Part shown: positions 1 through 7,443 of the stretch, one piece after another
Numbering within the stretch: position 1 is the stretch's first letter
Layout of the letters: each line of letters starts with the position of its first letter
NCBI GenBank assembly: GCA_964612675.1
Contig: CAZTDD010000003.1
Coordinates: 76,287-140,286, forward strand
Reading direction: 5' to 3'
DNA length: 64,000 bases
Source: CAZTDD01 sp964612675
GTDB taxonomy: Bacteria; Hinthialibacterota; Hinthialibacteria; Hinthialibacterales; JAKPRU01
Notes under the pieces: model-generated
The model's input: only the letters and a program-made list of their open reading frames with translations
The model's database searches: none
Told to the model about the DNA's origin: nothing
Made by a program: the position numbers and the translations under genes

Positions 1-158
1 ACCCCCTCGAGGCATTCGGATGTTTGTGGCACCCGCGTAGGCGGTTGGTAACGGATAATCTCTTGAACTCGAATGATCGAGATTCCGTACTCTTCATCAC
101 CCAGTGTGAATGTCACGAATTGGTTGATACTCTTGTTCTCGTCTTGCTCTTTTGCCAT
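1..158 (-). CDS. cheW: CheW-like chemotaxis coupling protein (N-terminal part, runs off the window)
   Basis: Reading leftwards from an ATG at 158, an open frame continues without a stop to the window edge and gives about 52 residues. Near its start it reads QFVTFTLGDEEYGISI and then IIRVQEIIRYQPPTRVP, which is the typical first beta-strand region of CheW domains, where the protein couples chemoreceptors to the CheA kinase in the cytoplasm. A purine-rich ribosome site (AAGGAAGGGG) lies about 10 bases upstream of the ATG. It sits 62 bases downstream of the thioredoxin-fold gene on the same strand, so the two may be co-transcribed. Because only the N-terminus is visible, a CheW domain inside a longer protein such as CheV cannot be excluded. 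The CheW fold is seen; the chemotaxis role is inferred from the family. Confidence 0.8.
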   Translation of the reverse strand, partial: MAKEQDENKSINQFVTFTLGDEEYGISIIRVQEIIRYQPPTRVPQTSECLEG

Positions 159-220
159 GCATCTGTTCCCCCTTCCTTTGTAGTTTCTTTATCGACCTTT
201 TTCAGATCGTATTCGTTCTG

Positions 221-643
221 TTAGCAGGAATTTGTATCTGTGGCCGGCAGGAATCGATCGATCTGTATGTACAATTCTTCTTCGGTTTTCAGACCGAGAA
301 TCTGTCCGAGCTCCCTATCGCTTTCGCCGACAATCAGGGTGGGCACTCCGGCGACTTTGAATCGCTCGCAGAGAGATTCCGCTTCTTCTACGATCGCAAC
401 CATTCCGACGACGTCATCATTCCTGCGTTTCACTGTCCTTGTCAGCGATTCGACCATTTCTTTCGTACGAATGTCGAATCGGCTTTCAAATAGAAGCAAA
501 TACGGTTTCGACAAGGATCGCACACGATCCTCAAAAGTTGCGTCGGTGACTCGAAGCAGATTCGAACGAATGGCCAATTTCTCCCCCCGGTTGTGTGATG
601 GTGTTGCCGGATTTACCTGCAGGATGTGTGCCAGTTGAGACAC
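221..643 (-). CDS. Thioredoxin-fold protein without CXXC motif
   Basis: A 140-residue cytoplasmic-looking protein. The second half has the thioredoxin pattern: a hydrophobic strand (PYLLLFES), a helix, a second strand (VVGMVAIVEE) followed by a helix, and the cis-proline segment VAGVPTLIV before the last strand and helix. The place where thioredoxins carry CXXC reads ESRFDIRTKEM, so there is no redox-active cysteine pair and it is unlikely to be a disulfide reductase. It may be a structural or binding variant, but the actual role is unknown. The frame starts with GTG at 643 and has no convincing ribosome site, so the start is uncertain by up to about 40 residues. It lies directly upstream of the CheW gene on the same strand. 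Confidence 0.6.
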   Translation of the reverse strand: MSQLAHILQVNPATPSHNRGEKLAIRSNLLRVTDATFEDRVRSLSKPYLLLFESRFDIRTKEMVESLTRTVKRRNDDVVGMVAIVEEAESLCERFKVAGVPTLIVGESDRELGQILGLKTEEELYIQIDRFLPATDTNSC

Positions 644-976
644 GGGATGTTTGTTATCGCGACGAAGGTCTCAAGTCGAAGACTTTTCCATCCTGGGAAA
701 CCACTTCGCTGCGTTGACTGAAATCGGTCTCAGGGAAAAACGAGGAGAGGAGTATTTTCTTTGTAGATTCGTGAAGCAGACGTGCATCCGGGGCAAGCCG
801 AACGTGTTGCAGCGCTGTTGCTGCAACGGGACCGTTTAGACAATGTTGTCAGGTTCTTTACATATCTGTCAACCGGCTGGAATCCCTTTTTGCGAAAATA
901 GACTGTGGCCTTCCAGTAGAGCGAGTGGATAGTGTCGGTCTTTCGTAGGGGCTATCCCCCCCGTGGTTGCCCATGG
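644..976. other. Intergenic stretch with no supported gene
   Basis: About 330 bases between the thioredoxin-fold gene and the sigma54 activator, both of which point left. It should hold the terminator region of the activator and the promoter of the downstream pair. I see no convincing hairpin with a T-tract, no RNA gene, and no reading frame with a recognisable product; the small open frame at 651-839 looks random. Confidence 0.5.
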
Positions 977-2635
977 CTATTCCTCCGGTGGGGTCAACCC
1001 GTATTTCTTCATTCTGTCGTAAAGCGTTGTCCGGCTGATTCCAAGACATCGTGCGGCTTTCGAACGGTTCCAATCGACGGTTTTCATTACTTCAAGCAGT
1101 TTCTCCGCTTCGCTCGGTGCACGTTCCGGGATGTCGAACATCTGTTCTCCACGCCGAACCTCCACTGGAAGATGACGCGTCATGATGTATCCGTTACGAG
1201 ATGTGATAACCGCATGCTCGATCACGTTATCGAGCTGTCGTACGTTCCCCGGCCAGTCGTAATACAGAAGCATCTCCATCGCCTCCGGTTCGATCCCGTG
1301 GACCGGACGATTCAATCGAACCTGGAGCCGATTCAGGAAACGGTACACAAGAAGCGGGATATCCTCTTTGCGGTCGCGCAATAACGGTAGCCCGATCGTC
1401 ACAACCTTCAGGCGATAGTAGAGATCCTCTCGAAATAATCCGCGCGAAACCAACTCGGACAGACTTCGGCGCGTATCCGCTACCACCCGTACGTCGATTG
1501 GTGTGGGGGTTGTGGAACCGACACGCTCGATTTCTCTTTCCTGAAGAACGCGCAACAGCCTGGTTTGCAGCCGTAGCGACATATCGCCGACTTCGTCCAG
1601 GAATATCGTTCCGCCGGTTGCTAATTCGAAACGGCCTATCTTGTCGGCAACCGCTCCGGTAAAGGCACCTTTGACATGACCGAACAACTCACTTTCCAGC
1701 AGCGTCTCCGTCAGGGCGCTACAATTCACGCGTACAAATGGTCCGTTTGACCTTGAACCGTGAGTGTGCAAGGCCGTGGCGACCATCTCCTTGCCCGTAC
1801 CTGTCGCACCCTGGACCAGCGCGGTTGTATCCACGTCCGACAGGTTGCGGACCATGTCAAAGACCCGAAGCATGACCTCACTTCTCCCCACCATCCCTTC
1901 AAATAGCACTCCCCGGGCGGCTTCCTGTTCCAGAACCTCGAAATGGGTTATATCCCGGACAACGACAAGACCTCCCGCGTTCCGGTCCGAATCTCTTGGA
2001 ATCACCGATACGATATAAGACCATCTGTCCTTTGCGGGGCCACCGTTGATTTCTCGATTGCGGACGGCTTCCCGGCCCTGAAGACTCTTCTGGATGATCT
2101 CCGCCAGTTTCTTCCATTTGTCTTTGCATAACTCGTGGATGGTAAGACCGACGGATTCACTGATCGAAACACCGAAGAGAAGCCCGGCGGAACTATTCAA
2201 TTCCAACACCCGGCTGTCGACATCCAGGCGAATGACTCCGTCGAGAATCGAGTTTCTGAGTTCCTCTTCCAGTCTTCTATTCTCGTCCTCAATACGGACG
2301 CGATCCGTGATATCCACAAATGAAGCCATGCAGCCGACGACTTGGTTGTTCTGGTCCGTTACTTTCGATGAAGAGACCTCGACGATGAATAGGCTGCTAT
2401 CCCTCCGGACGACCTCGAAGCGTTCTGTTTCGCTTTTTGCTCGATCTAAAATCGCCTTCATGTCGCACAACTTCTTAATCTCTTCGTCAATGAAAAGATC
2501 CGCAGCGTTCTTCCCGAGCACCTCTCCGCTGTCCCGATATTCGAACATTGATACGAATGCCGGGTTCGCGTAGCTTATACGTCCCTGCAAATCGCAGAGG
2601 GATGATAATACCGCTAATGCTGGAATTAAGTGCAT
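977..2635 (-). CDS. Sigma54-dependent transcriptional activator (PAS-PAS-AAA+-Fis HTH)
   Basis: An enhancer-binding activator that remodels RNA polymerase-sigma54 by ATP hydrolysis. Two PAS sensor domains fill residues 10 to about 230 (the second ends in VVVRDITHFEVLEQEA). An AAA+ domain follows with Walker A GATGTGKE near residue 276, GAFTGA (the sigma54 contact loop) near 323, a Walker B segment GGTIFLDEVGDM and the arginine-finger region REDLYYRL. The C-terminus is a Fis-type helix-turn-helix (VDWNRSKAARCLGISRTTLY). There is no receiver domain, so it probably senses a ligand or redox state through PAS. The frame starts inside the first PAS domain: the missing start of that domain is readable in another frame just upstream (see the entry at 2594-2765), so the gene appears to carry a frameshift. 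It lies next to the PKS/NRPS cluster and is a plausible but unproven regulator of it. Confidence 0.9.
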   Translation of the reverse strand: MHLIPALAVLSSLCDLQGRISYANPAFVSMFEYRDSGEVLGKNAADLFIDEEIKKLCDMKAILDRAKSETERFEVVRRDSSLFIVEVSSSKVTDQNNQVVGCMASFVDITDRVRIEDENRRLEEELRNSILDGVIRLDVDSRVLELNSSAGLLFGVSISESVGLTIHELCKDKWKKLAEIIQKSLQGREAVRNREINGGPAKDRWSYIVSVIPRDSDRNAGGLVVVRDITHFEVLEQEAARGVLFEGMVGRSEVMLRVFDMVRNLSDVDTTALVQGATGTGKEMVATALHTHGSRSNGPFVRVNCSALTETLLESELFGHVKGAFTGAVADKIGRFELATGGTIFLDEVGDMSLRLQTRLLRVLQEREIERVGSTTPTPIDVRVVADTRRSLSELVSRGLFREDLYYRLKVVTIGLPLLRDRKEDIPLLVYRFLNRLQVRLNRPVHGIEPEAMEMLLYYDWPGNVRQLDNVIEHAVITSRNGYIMTRHLPVEVRRGEQMFDIPERAPSEAEKLLEVMKTVDWNRSKAARCLGISRTTLYDRMKKYGLTPPEE

Positions 2636-2765
2636 CGTGGACGATGCTCAATTGACACTGAGCATCTTGAGCCTTCTTCGGGTCGGATTCGACGAGAGGA
2701 TGTTTTTGACGTTCTGGTCGGCTCTTCTTGTGCATGGGAATATATCGAGTTTCGGATCGCCCCAT
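2594..2765 (-). pseudogene. Out-of-frame N-terminus of the sigma54 activator
   Basis: Reading left from an ATG at 2765 (or 2735), this stretch encodes about 55 residues ending in QLSIVHDALNSSISGIIIP. That is the start of a PAS domain and fits directly onto DLQGRISYANPAFVSMF, which is read in the neighbouring frame of the activator. Between the last good codon of one frame and the first of the other there are seven bases (GCAGAGG on the plus strand, 2594-2600) where six or nine would keep the frame. The simplest reading is a single-base insertion, either real or an assembly error. With it repaired, the activator would have roughly 595 residues and an intact first PAS domain. Confidence 0.75.
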
Positions 2766-3087
2766 TTCTCAAGCGATCTTGTGTTCTCTATTGTACAGCC
2801 TATCAACAATGACGGTGTCGCAAAAAGTCCGGCGGAGTTCTTCCCCCTCTCCCTCTGGGAGAGGGCGGGGTGAGGGATCTTTGCATTTTGCGCCACTTCT
2901 CCCTCTGTATTTAATGAATTCCTGTCATCACAAACACCTTTTGCCTCTTCTTGATTTGCTGTGTCAACAATAGGGCATCGTACAACACTACGTTGACCGG
3001 CACGTTGCAATGAGGGGGAGCGCTGGACGTACTTTCCACACCACGTAACACGCATTGCCCGGAGGAAAGCCAGTGGAGGCGAGTAAT
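2766..3087. other. Intergenic stretch between ion channel and sigma54 activator
   Basis: About 320 bases downstream of the channel gene and upstream of the activator; both genes point left. It holds a G/C-rich dispersed repeat unit (2843-2876). No other gene, RNA or clear promoter is visible. Confidence 0.5.
2843..2876 (+). repeat. Dispersed CCCTCTCCC/GGGAGAGGG repeat, copy 1
   Basis: The unit reads CCCCTCTCCCTCTGGGAGAG and continues GGCGGGGTGAGGG. A near-identical unit in the same orientation lies at 60135-60171. CTCTCCC and GGGAGAG can pair around a three-base loop. Such units are common intergenic repeats in many bacterial genomes; no function is claimed. Confidence 0.7.
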
Positions 3088-4143
3088 TTACACGATCGAC
3101 TGCAAACAGAAAACAAGAAAGACAACTGGAAATAAGACCACGCACACCCTATCGAATCTATTCGAGGCGTCTTTTTTGTCCCAATCCCAAAGCAAGACAG
3201 AAACGACTGAGGCGAAAATACTCGCCAAAATGGTTACGCCCGCGAAAATATGTAATTGATCGACCAAAGTCAATTGACTTGTATCCGGTAGACCGGAGGC
3301 AACAACGAAATGATTTCCGACGATTGTAAAGACCGCGCCGACACCTACGCTAAAGCGGGGGCTGGCGTGGCTGGGGCTGATCATCAATGCACACATCCCA
3401 ATGAACACAGCCAAAAACAAACCGTAGAACTTTTTTAACGCGAAGAGAATGCTGGGACGTTCCAGGTGAACGGAAAAAACGAAGCGCGAATAGTGGCTCG
3501 CTTGATCGGCGGGCATGTCCGGCCGCCCGTAGTTTGTCTTGTATGAGTAGGTGGTTATTTCGGTGACGGGGTCGCTCAAATCCCAGCCCGTTACCTGAAA
3601 GCCCGCGTCCACCCCGGAGGTCTCCGTTTTGGTGGTGTATACCAAATCCGTCACGTCATACTGGGTGTCTTCGATCTCGATATTGAGCGTGTGGCGGTCC
3701 AGCGGATACCGGGACATGTCCCAGTATTCCGTGATCGTGGACTGAACCCGGAGGCAAGCATAGTTCCATCCGTCCACCACCTCCTGCTCGATGAGCTCCT
3801 TCATCTGGACCGTCCCGTTCATGATTTCGAATGTTTCAACCGGTGTTACTTCCTCTCCTTTCCACAGAAACCAGAGGTAAAAATCAACGCCTACGTGATT
3901 CTGTCGGAGATCGAAGGAGGGTATGCGCAGCAGGTAGAGCCCGATCCGTACTTCTGTCGGATTCTCATTTGCAATCTCGGGGGACGCCCGGCCTCCAGCC
4001 GTGGCTTCTTCCGATCCGTCATCTGCCTGGGCGACTGCCTTCCGACACCCAAAGACCACGAAAAGGAAACAGAGGACTACAACTGCCCAGGCTGGAAATC
4101 TGTTCGTTCTTCGTTGTAAATAGCGCTGTTTTTCCAGGTTCAT
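3088..4143 (-). CDS. Pentameric ligand-gated ion channel (Cys-loop receptor family, bacterial)
   Basis: A 351-residue membrane protein. An N-terminal hydrophobic segment (PAWAVVVLCFLFVVFGC) acts as signal peptide or lipoprotein signal. Residues about 60-235 form a beta-sandwich ligand-binding domain, including YPLDRHTLNIEIED, which corresponds to the FPFD loop of GLIC and ELIC; as in other bacterial members the two loop cysteines are absent. Four membrane segments follow: KKFYGLFLAVFIGMCALMI, the pore helix RFSVGVGAVFTIVG, a third helix after LVDQLHIF, and a C-terminal helix ending QSIV. The spacing between helices 2 and 3 (SGLPDTSQLTLVDQ) is typical of the family. The length agrees with other prokaryotic members. 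A purine-rich site (AGAGGAAAAAG) precedes the ATG. It is transcribed divergently from the PKS/NRPS genes. The ligand and physiological role are unknown. Confidence 0.8.
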   Translation of the reverse strand: MNLEKQRYLQRRTNRFPAWAVVVLCFLFVVFGCRKAVAQADDGSEEATAGGRASPEIANENPTEVRIGLYLLRIPSFDLRQNHVGVDFYLWFLWKGEEVTPVETFEIMNGTVQMKELIEQEVVDGWNYACLRVQSTITEYWDMSRYPLDRHTLNIEIEDTQYDVTDLVYTTKTETSGVDAGFQVTGWDLSDPVTEITTYSYKTNYGRPDMPADQASHYSRFVFSVHLERPSILFALKKFYGLFLAVFIGMCALMISPSHASPRFSVGVGAVFTIVGNHFVVASGLPDTSQLTLVDQLHIFAGVTILASIFASVVSVLLWDWDKKDASNRFDRVCVVLFPVVFLVFCLQSIV

Positions 4144-4611
4144 ATCCAGAGTAACTTTTTCCTCTCCGTTTGGTCTGCGGATGGGATCCGCGTTCCACTC
4201 GAAAGCGGGCAGGAGCCACTTTGTCGCCTCGCGTGGTGGAGAAGAATACCACAGTGATGAGAATTGGGAGAAGTCTCTGGCTCGGGTCCTGCCATACTGC
4301 CTGGTGGAAAGGTTCGTGGCTTTGCCCGGTTTGCATTTCGTGTGATTGAAACGTTGTCTGGATCTTTTCCCCAGCAGTTTGTCCCCGGGCTTCTTTCGAA
4401 CCGCACAGGCTATGATTATAATGCCTTATGGACCGTCAGTGTCATGATTTGTATTTCGTAACGGAATGTAGATAACGATTCGATCGTAACCCGTTTCGCG
4501 TCCCAGGATGCATGCGGTGGTTGCCGAGAGCCGCCGTGGCTTACAAAAAGAGATCTCCAGCACGGCCGTTTGGAGCACATCAGAAGAACAATCGGCGGTA
4601 TAACAGTTCCC
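4144..4611. other. Divergent intergenic region upstream of the PKS/NRPS operon
   Basis: About 470 bases between the leftward ion channel gene and the first PKS gene. It must carry the promoters of both. It contains one partial match to a sigma54 promoter (separate entry). Small open frames here have no recognisable product and overlap each other on the minus strand, so I treat them as noise. Confidence 0.55.
4278..4293 (+). promoter_or_regulatory. Possible sigma54 (-24/-12) promoter
   Basis: The sequence TGGCTCGGGTCCTGCC has GG and GC separated by exactly ten bases, as required for the -24/-12 elements (consensus TGGCAC-N5-TTGCA), and matches TGGC and TGC. It faces the PKS operon, about 320 bases before its first codon, and a sigma54 activator is encoded next door. 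The match is imperfect and such matches occur by chance, so this is only a candidate. Confidence 0.25.
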
Positions 4612-7431
4612 ATGGTTCATCAAAAGCCGATCGCAATTGTCGGCATGGCATGTCGATTTCCGGGAGGCGCGAACAATCCCGATGCCTTCTGGCGTCTGCT
4701 GAACGACAGTCGAGATGTCATCAGTGAGGTCCCCTCCGAGCGTTGGGACATGGATGCCTATTACAGTCCTGATGCGGGCTCTCCGGGAAAGTCGATTTCG
4801 AAATGGGGCGGGTTTCTTGAAGACGCAGCCCCCGACCGATTCGACGCCTCTTTCTTCCGCATGTCTCCCCGGGAGGCCACGGCGCTCGATCCACAACAGC
4901 GGTTGCTGCTCGAGGTATCGTGGGAAGCCCTGGAAAACGCTGGCATTCCAGCCGATGCGCTGAAAAACCGCCGGGTTGGAGTTTATGTGGGGATCGGCAC
5001 CGCAGATTACCAGGGAGGACATTTATGGAGGGAAAGTCTAGACAATATCGATCCTTACACCGGGACAGGCGCCGCTGACTTCTCAGCGGCAGGCCGGATC
5101 TCTTACTTCTATGGATTCCGTGGACCGAGTTTGTCGGTAGATACCGCTTGCTCCTCCTCCCTTGTCGCGTTCCACCTTGCGTGCCAGGCGCTTCGCAACG
5201 GAGAGTGTGAAACAGCTTTGGTGGCAGGCGTGAACAGTCTCTTGTCTCCAAACCTGTTTGTTTATCTTACCCAACTCGGTGTTCTGTCTCCGGATGGACG
5301 CTGTAAGGCTTTCGATAGCTCTGGTAAGGGCTACGTACGTGCGGAGGGCTGTGGCGTTCTGGTGCTCAAACGACTCTCAGACGCCCAAACATACGGAGAC
5401 GATGTTCTGGCGCTCGTCCGCGCCTCCGTAGTCAACCAGGACGGCGGAGGCGAGAGTCTGACCGCCCCCGATCGATCCGCCCAGGAGAGCATGATTCGAG
5501 ATACACTCGACCAGGCTCGGCTCACCGCCGGGGACATCGACTACATCGAGGCGCACGGGACCGGCACACCATTGGGCGACAAAACGGAGCTGGAAGCCTT
5601 GGGTGCGGTGTTCGCCGATCGCGGTGAGGAGTCACCCCGGCTAGTTGTCGGTTCGGTCAAGACAAATATCGGTCACCTTGAGGCGGCCTCCGGTATTGCG
5701 GGAGTGATCAAAACCATCCTGATGATGCAGAAGAGGCGTATTCCGGCCCATCTGCATTTTCACAACCCTCTTCCAACCGTCGAATGGGATCGACTGCCGA
5801 TTCGGGTTCCCACATCGCCTGAGGAATGGACTTCCGAGTCAAAACCCCGGCGCGCTGGTGTGAGTGCTTTCGGACTGGGAGGGACAAACGCACATGTGGT
5901 GCTTGAAGAATCTCCGCCAGTGGCGCAACCAGTGAATCCCGGGACCGCAAAACAGAACGCGACAAGTGAGGTCTTCATACGTCCACTCCATATTCTGGTT
6001 CTTTCTGCTCGGAATGAGGACGCCCTCAGCGAATTGGCCGGACGGTACATCGAGTTCCTCGACGGGGAAGAGCGAGCCGGCACCGCCGATGTCTGTTTTA
6101 CCGCTGCGGTAGGACGAACTCATTTTTCTCACCGGCTTGCCGTCCTCGGTTCGAACAACGCGGAGATTCGGGAACGTTTGCAGGAATTCGTGCTCGGGCG
6201 GCAACACGAATCTGTTTTTAGCGGGAAAGCGTGTGAAGACTTGCCTCGTATTGCTTTTTTATTTGGGGAGCCGGAGGGTGACGGAACAGGCTTTGCGGAA
6301 GCACTCTATCGAGATCATCCTGTTTTTCGCCGGTCTATCATGGCGCGCGAAAGTATAGTCCACGAGACGACTGGGTACTCACCTGTTCAGATGATATCCG
6401 ATACGTTGTTGGGCAACGCCACCCCTTTGGACGGCTCAAGATCGCGCGTCTTGGCTTTTGTTCTCGAGTATGCTCTCGCTGAGCTGTGGAATTCGTGGGG
6501 AATCATACCCGACACAACGAGCGGAGAAGGACTCGGCTCGTATGTGTCGGCGGCTTTGCAAGGCGACCTCGGATTTGATGAGGCATTGGCTCAAATCCTG
6601 CAGGAAAAGAAACGTGATGAGATCGTTTGCGGAAGAGAGACCGAGGCCCTGGACGGAATCGATATGTTTCTGGAAATCGGTTCGTCCACACGAGTTCGGA
6701 ACCTTTTTGAGGAAGCGGAGCGGATCTCTTTCCCGTCGTACGCCGCGCAGGATGACTGGCCGAGGCTGCTCTCCGCCCTGGGCGAACTGTATGTTCGCGG
6801 GGCGCTCATCGATTGGCGCGCTTTTGACGCTCCGTATGTCCGCGCCAAAGTGCCTTTGCCTCTCTATCCATTCCAGCGCAAGGTTTTTTACAAAAATCCG
6901 GTGCGGCTGTCTGGAGAACCAAGGCGCAGCACATTAAGCTCTGGAGTAGATAGTGCGGAGACCAGCGACGCTTCGTGGGAGAACCTGCGAGTTCACATTC
7001 TATCTGCTGCACCGGAAAAACGAAGGAGAATCCTCAAACAGGTCGTTTACCAAGCGGCCCAGGAGACGGTAGGCAAAGAGAACGCTTTCTCATTGATTGA
7101 AGACCAGCCACTGGTTAGCCAAGGTTTCGACTCGCTCATGGCTGTGGAATTGAGAAATCGGATCGGTCGCGGTCTCGGGATCGCTTTACCGGTCACGCTT
7201 CTATTCAACTATCCGACAATTCATGAAATCGCCGGATACTTGATAACAGCCCTTGATGGAGCCGATTCAGTTGATAATGCACCTTTTATCGATACATGCG
7301 GAAATGATTCCGGACAATTGATACAAGACAACTCAGTGACAGCCGCCGGGGACGACGAATTTGAGTTTATGGAACGCTTGGACAAACAGGATCTGGAAAG
7401 GCTGATCGAACAGGATCTTGATTCCTTTTAA
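4612..7431 (+). CDS. Type I PKS module KS-(degenerate AT)-ACP
   Basis: First protein of the assembly line, 939 residues from ATG 4612; an in-frame TTG at 4570 would add 14 residues and neither start has a good ribosome site. The ketosynthase (residues 1-430) has its cysteine in VDTACSSSLVAFH (Cys180) and both histidine motifs (EAHGTGTPLGD, KTNIGHLEAASG). The acyltransferase region (about 460-760) is shortened and has lost its active site: the usual GHSxG reads GEGLG (638-642), and the HAFH and GGAM segments are missing. The carrier domain keeps its phosphopantetheine serine (GFDSLM, Ser841). There are no reductive domains. The charged C-terminus (DKQDLERLIEQDLDSF) looks like a docking tail for the next protein, which begins 12 bases downstream. 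The carrier must be charged in trans or the module is used for loading. Confidence 0.92.
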   Translation: MVHQKPIAIVGMACRFPGGANNPDAFWRLLNDSRDVISEVPSERWDMDAYYSPDAGSPGKSISKWGGFLEDAAPDRFDASFFRMSPREATALDPQQRLLLEVSWEALENAGIPADALKNRRVGVYVGIGTADYQGGHLWRESLDNIDPYTGTGAADFSAAGRISYFYGFRGPSLSVDTACSSSLVAFHLACQALRNGECETALVAGVNSLLSPNLFVYLTQLGVLSPDGRCKAFDSSGKGYVRAEGCGVLVLKRLSDAQTYGDDVLALVRASVVNQDGGGESLTAPDRSAQESMIRDTLDQARLTAGDIDYIEAHGTGTPLGDKTELEALGAVFADRGEESPRLVVGSVKTNIGHLEAASGIAGVIKTILMMQKRRIPAHLHFHNPLPTVEWDRLPIRVPTSPEEWTSESKPRRAGVSAFGLGGTNAHVVLEESPPVAQPVNPGTAKQNATSEVFIRPLHILVLSARNEDALSELAGRYIEFLDGEERAGTADVCFTAAVGRTHFSHRLAVLGSNNAEIRERLQEFVLGRQHESVFSGKACEDLPRIAFLFGEPEGDGTGFAEALYRDHPVFRRSIMARESIVHETTGYSPVQMISDTLLGNATPLDGSRSRVLAFVLEYALAELWNSWGIIPDTTSGEGLGSYVSAALQGDLGFDEALAQILQEKKRDEIVCGRETEALDGIDMFLEIGSSTRVRNLFEEAERISFPSYAAQDDWPRLLSALGELYVRGALIDWRAFDAPYVRAKVPLPLYPFQRKVFYKNPVRLSGEPRRSTLSSGVDSAETSDASWENLRVHILSAAPEKRRRILKQVVYQAAQETVGKENAFSLIEDQPLVSQGFDSLMAVELRNRIGRGLGIALPVTLLFNYPTIHEIAGYLITALDGADSVDNAPFIDTCGNDSGQLIQDNSVTAAGDDEFEFMERLDKQDLERLIEQDLDSF

Positions 7432-7443
7432 AGAGTACCAAAT

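Noticed and set aside
4318..4337. TGGCTTTGCCCGGTTTGCAT as a sigma54 promoter
   Set aside because: GG and GC are 13 bases apart instead of 10, so the spacing does not fit.
5130..5165. Possibility that the first KS is a decarboxylating KSQ loading domain
   Set aside because: The active site keeps cysteine (VDTACSSS), so it is a condensing-type KS.
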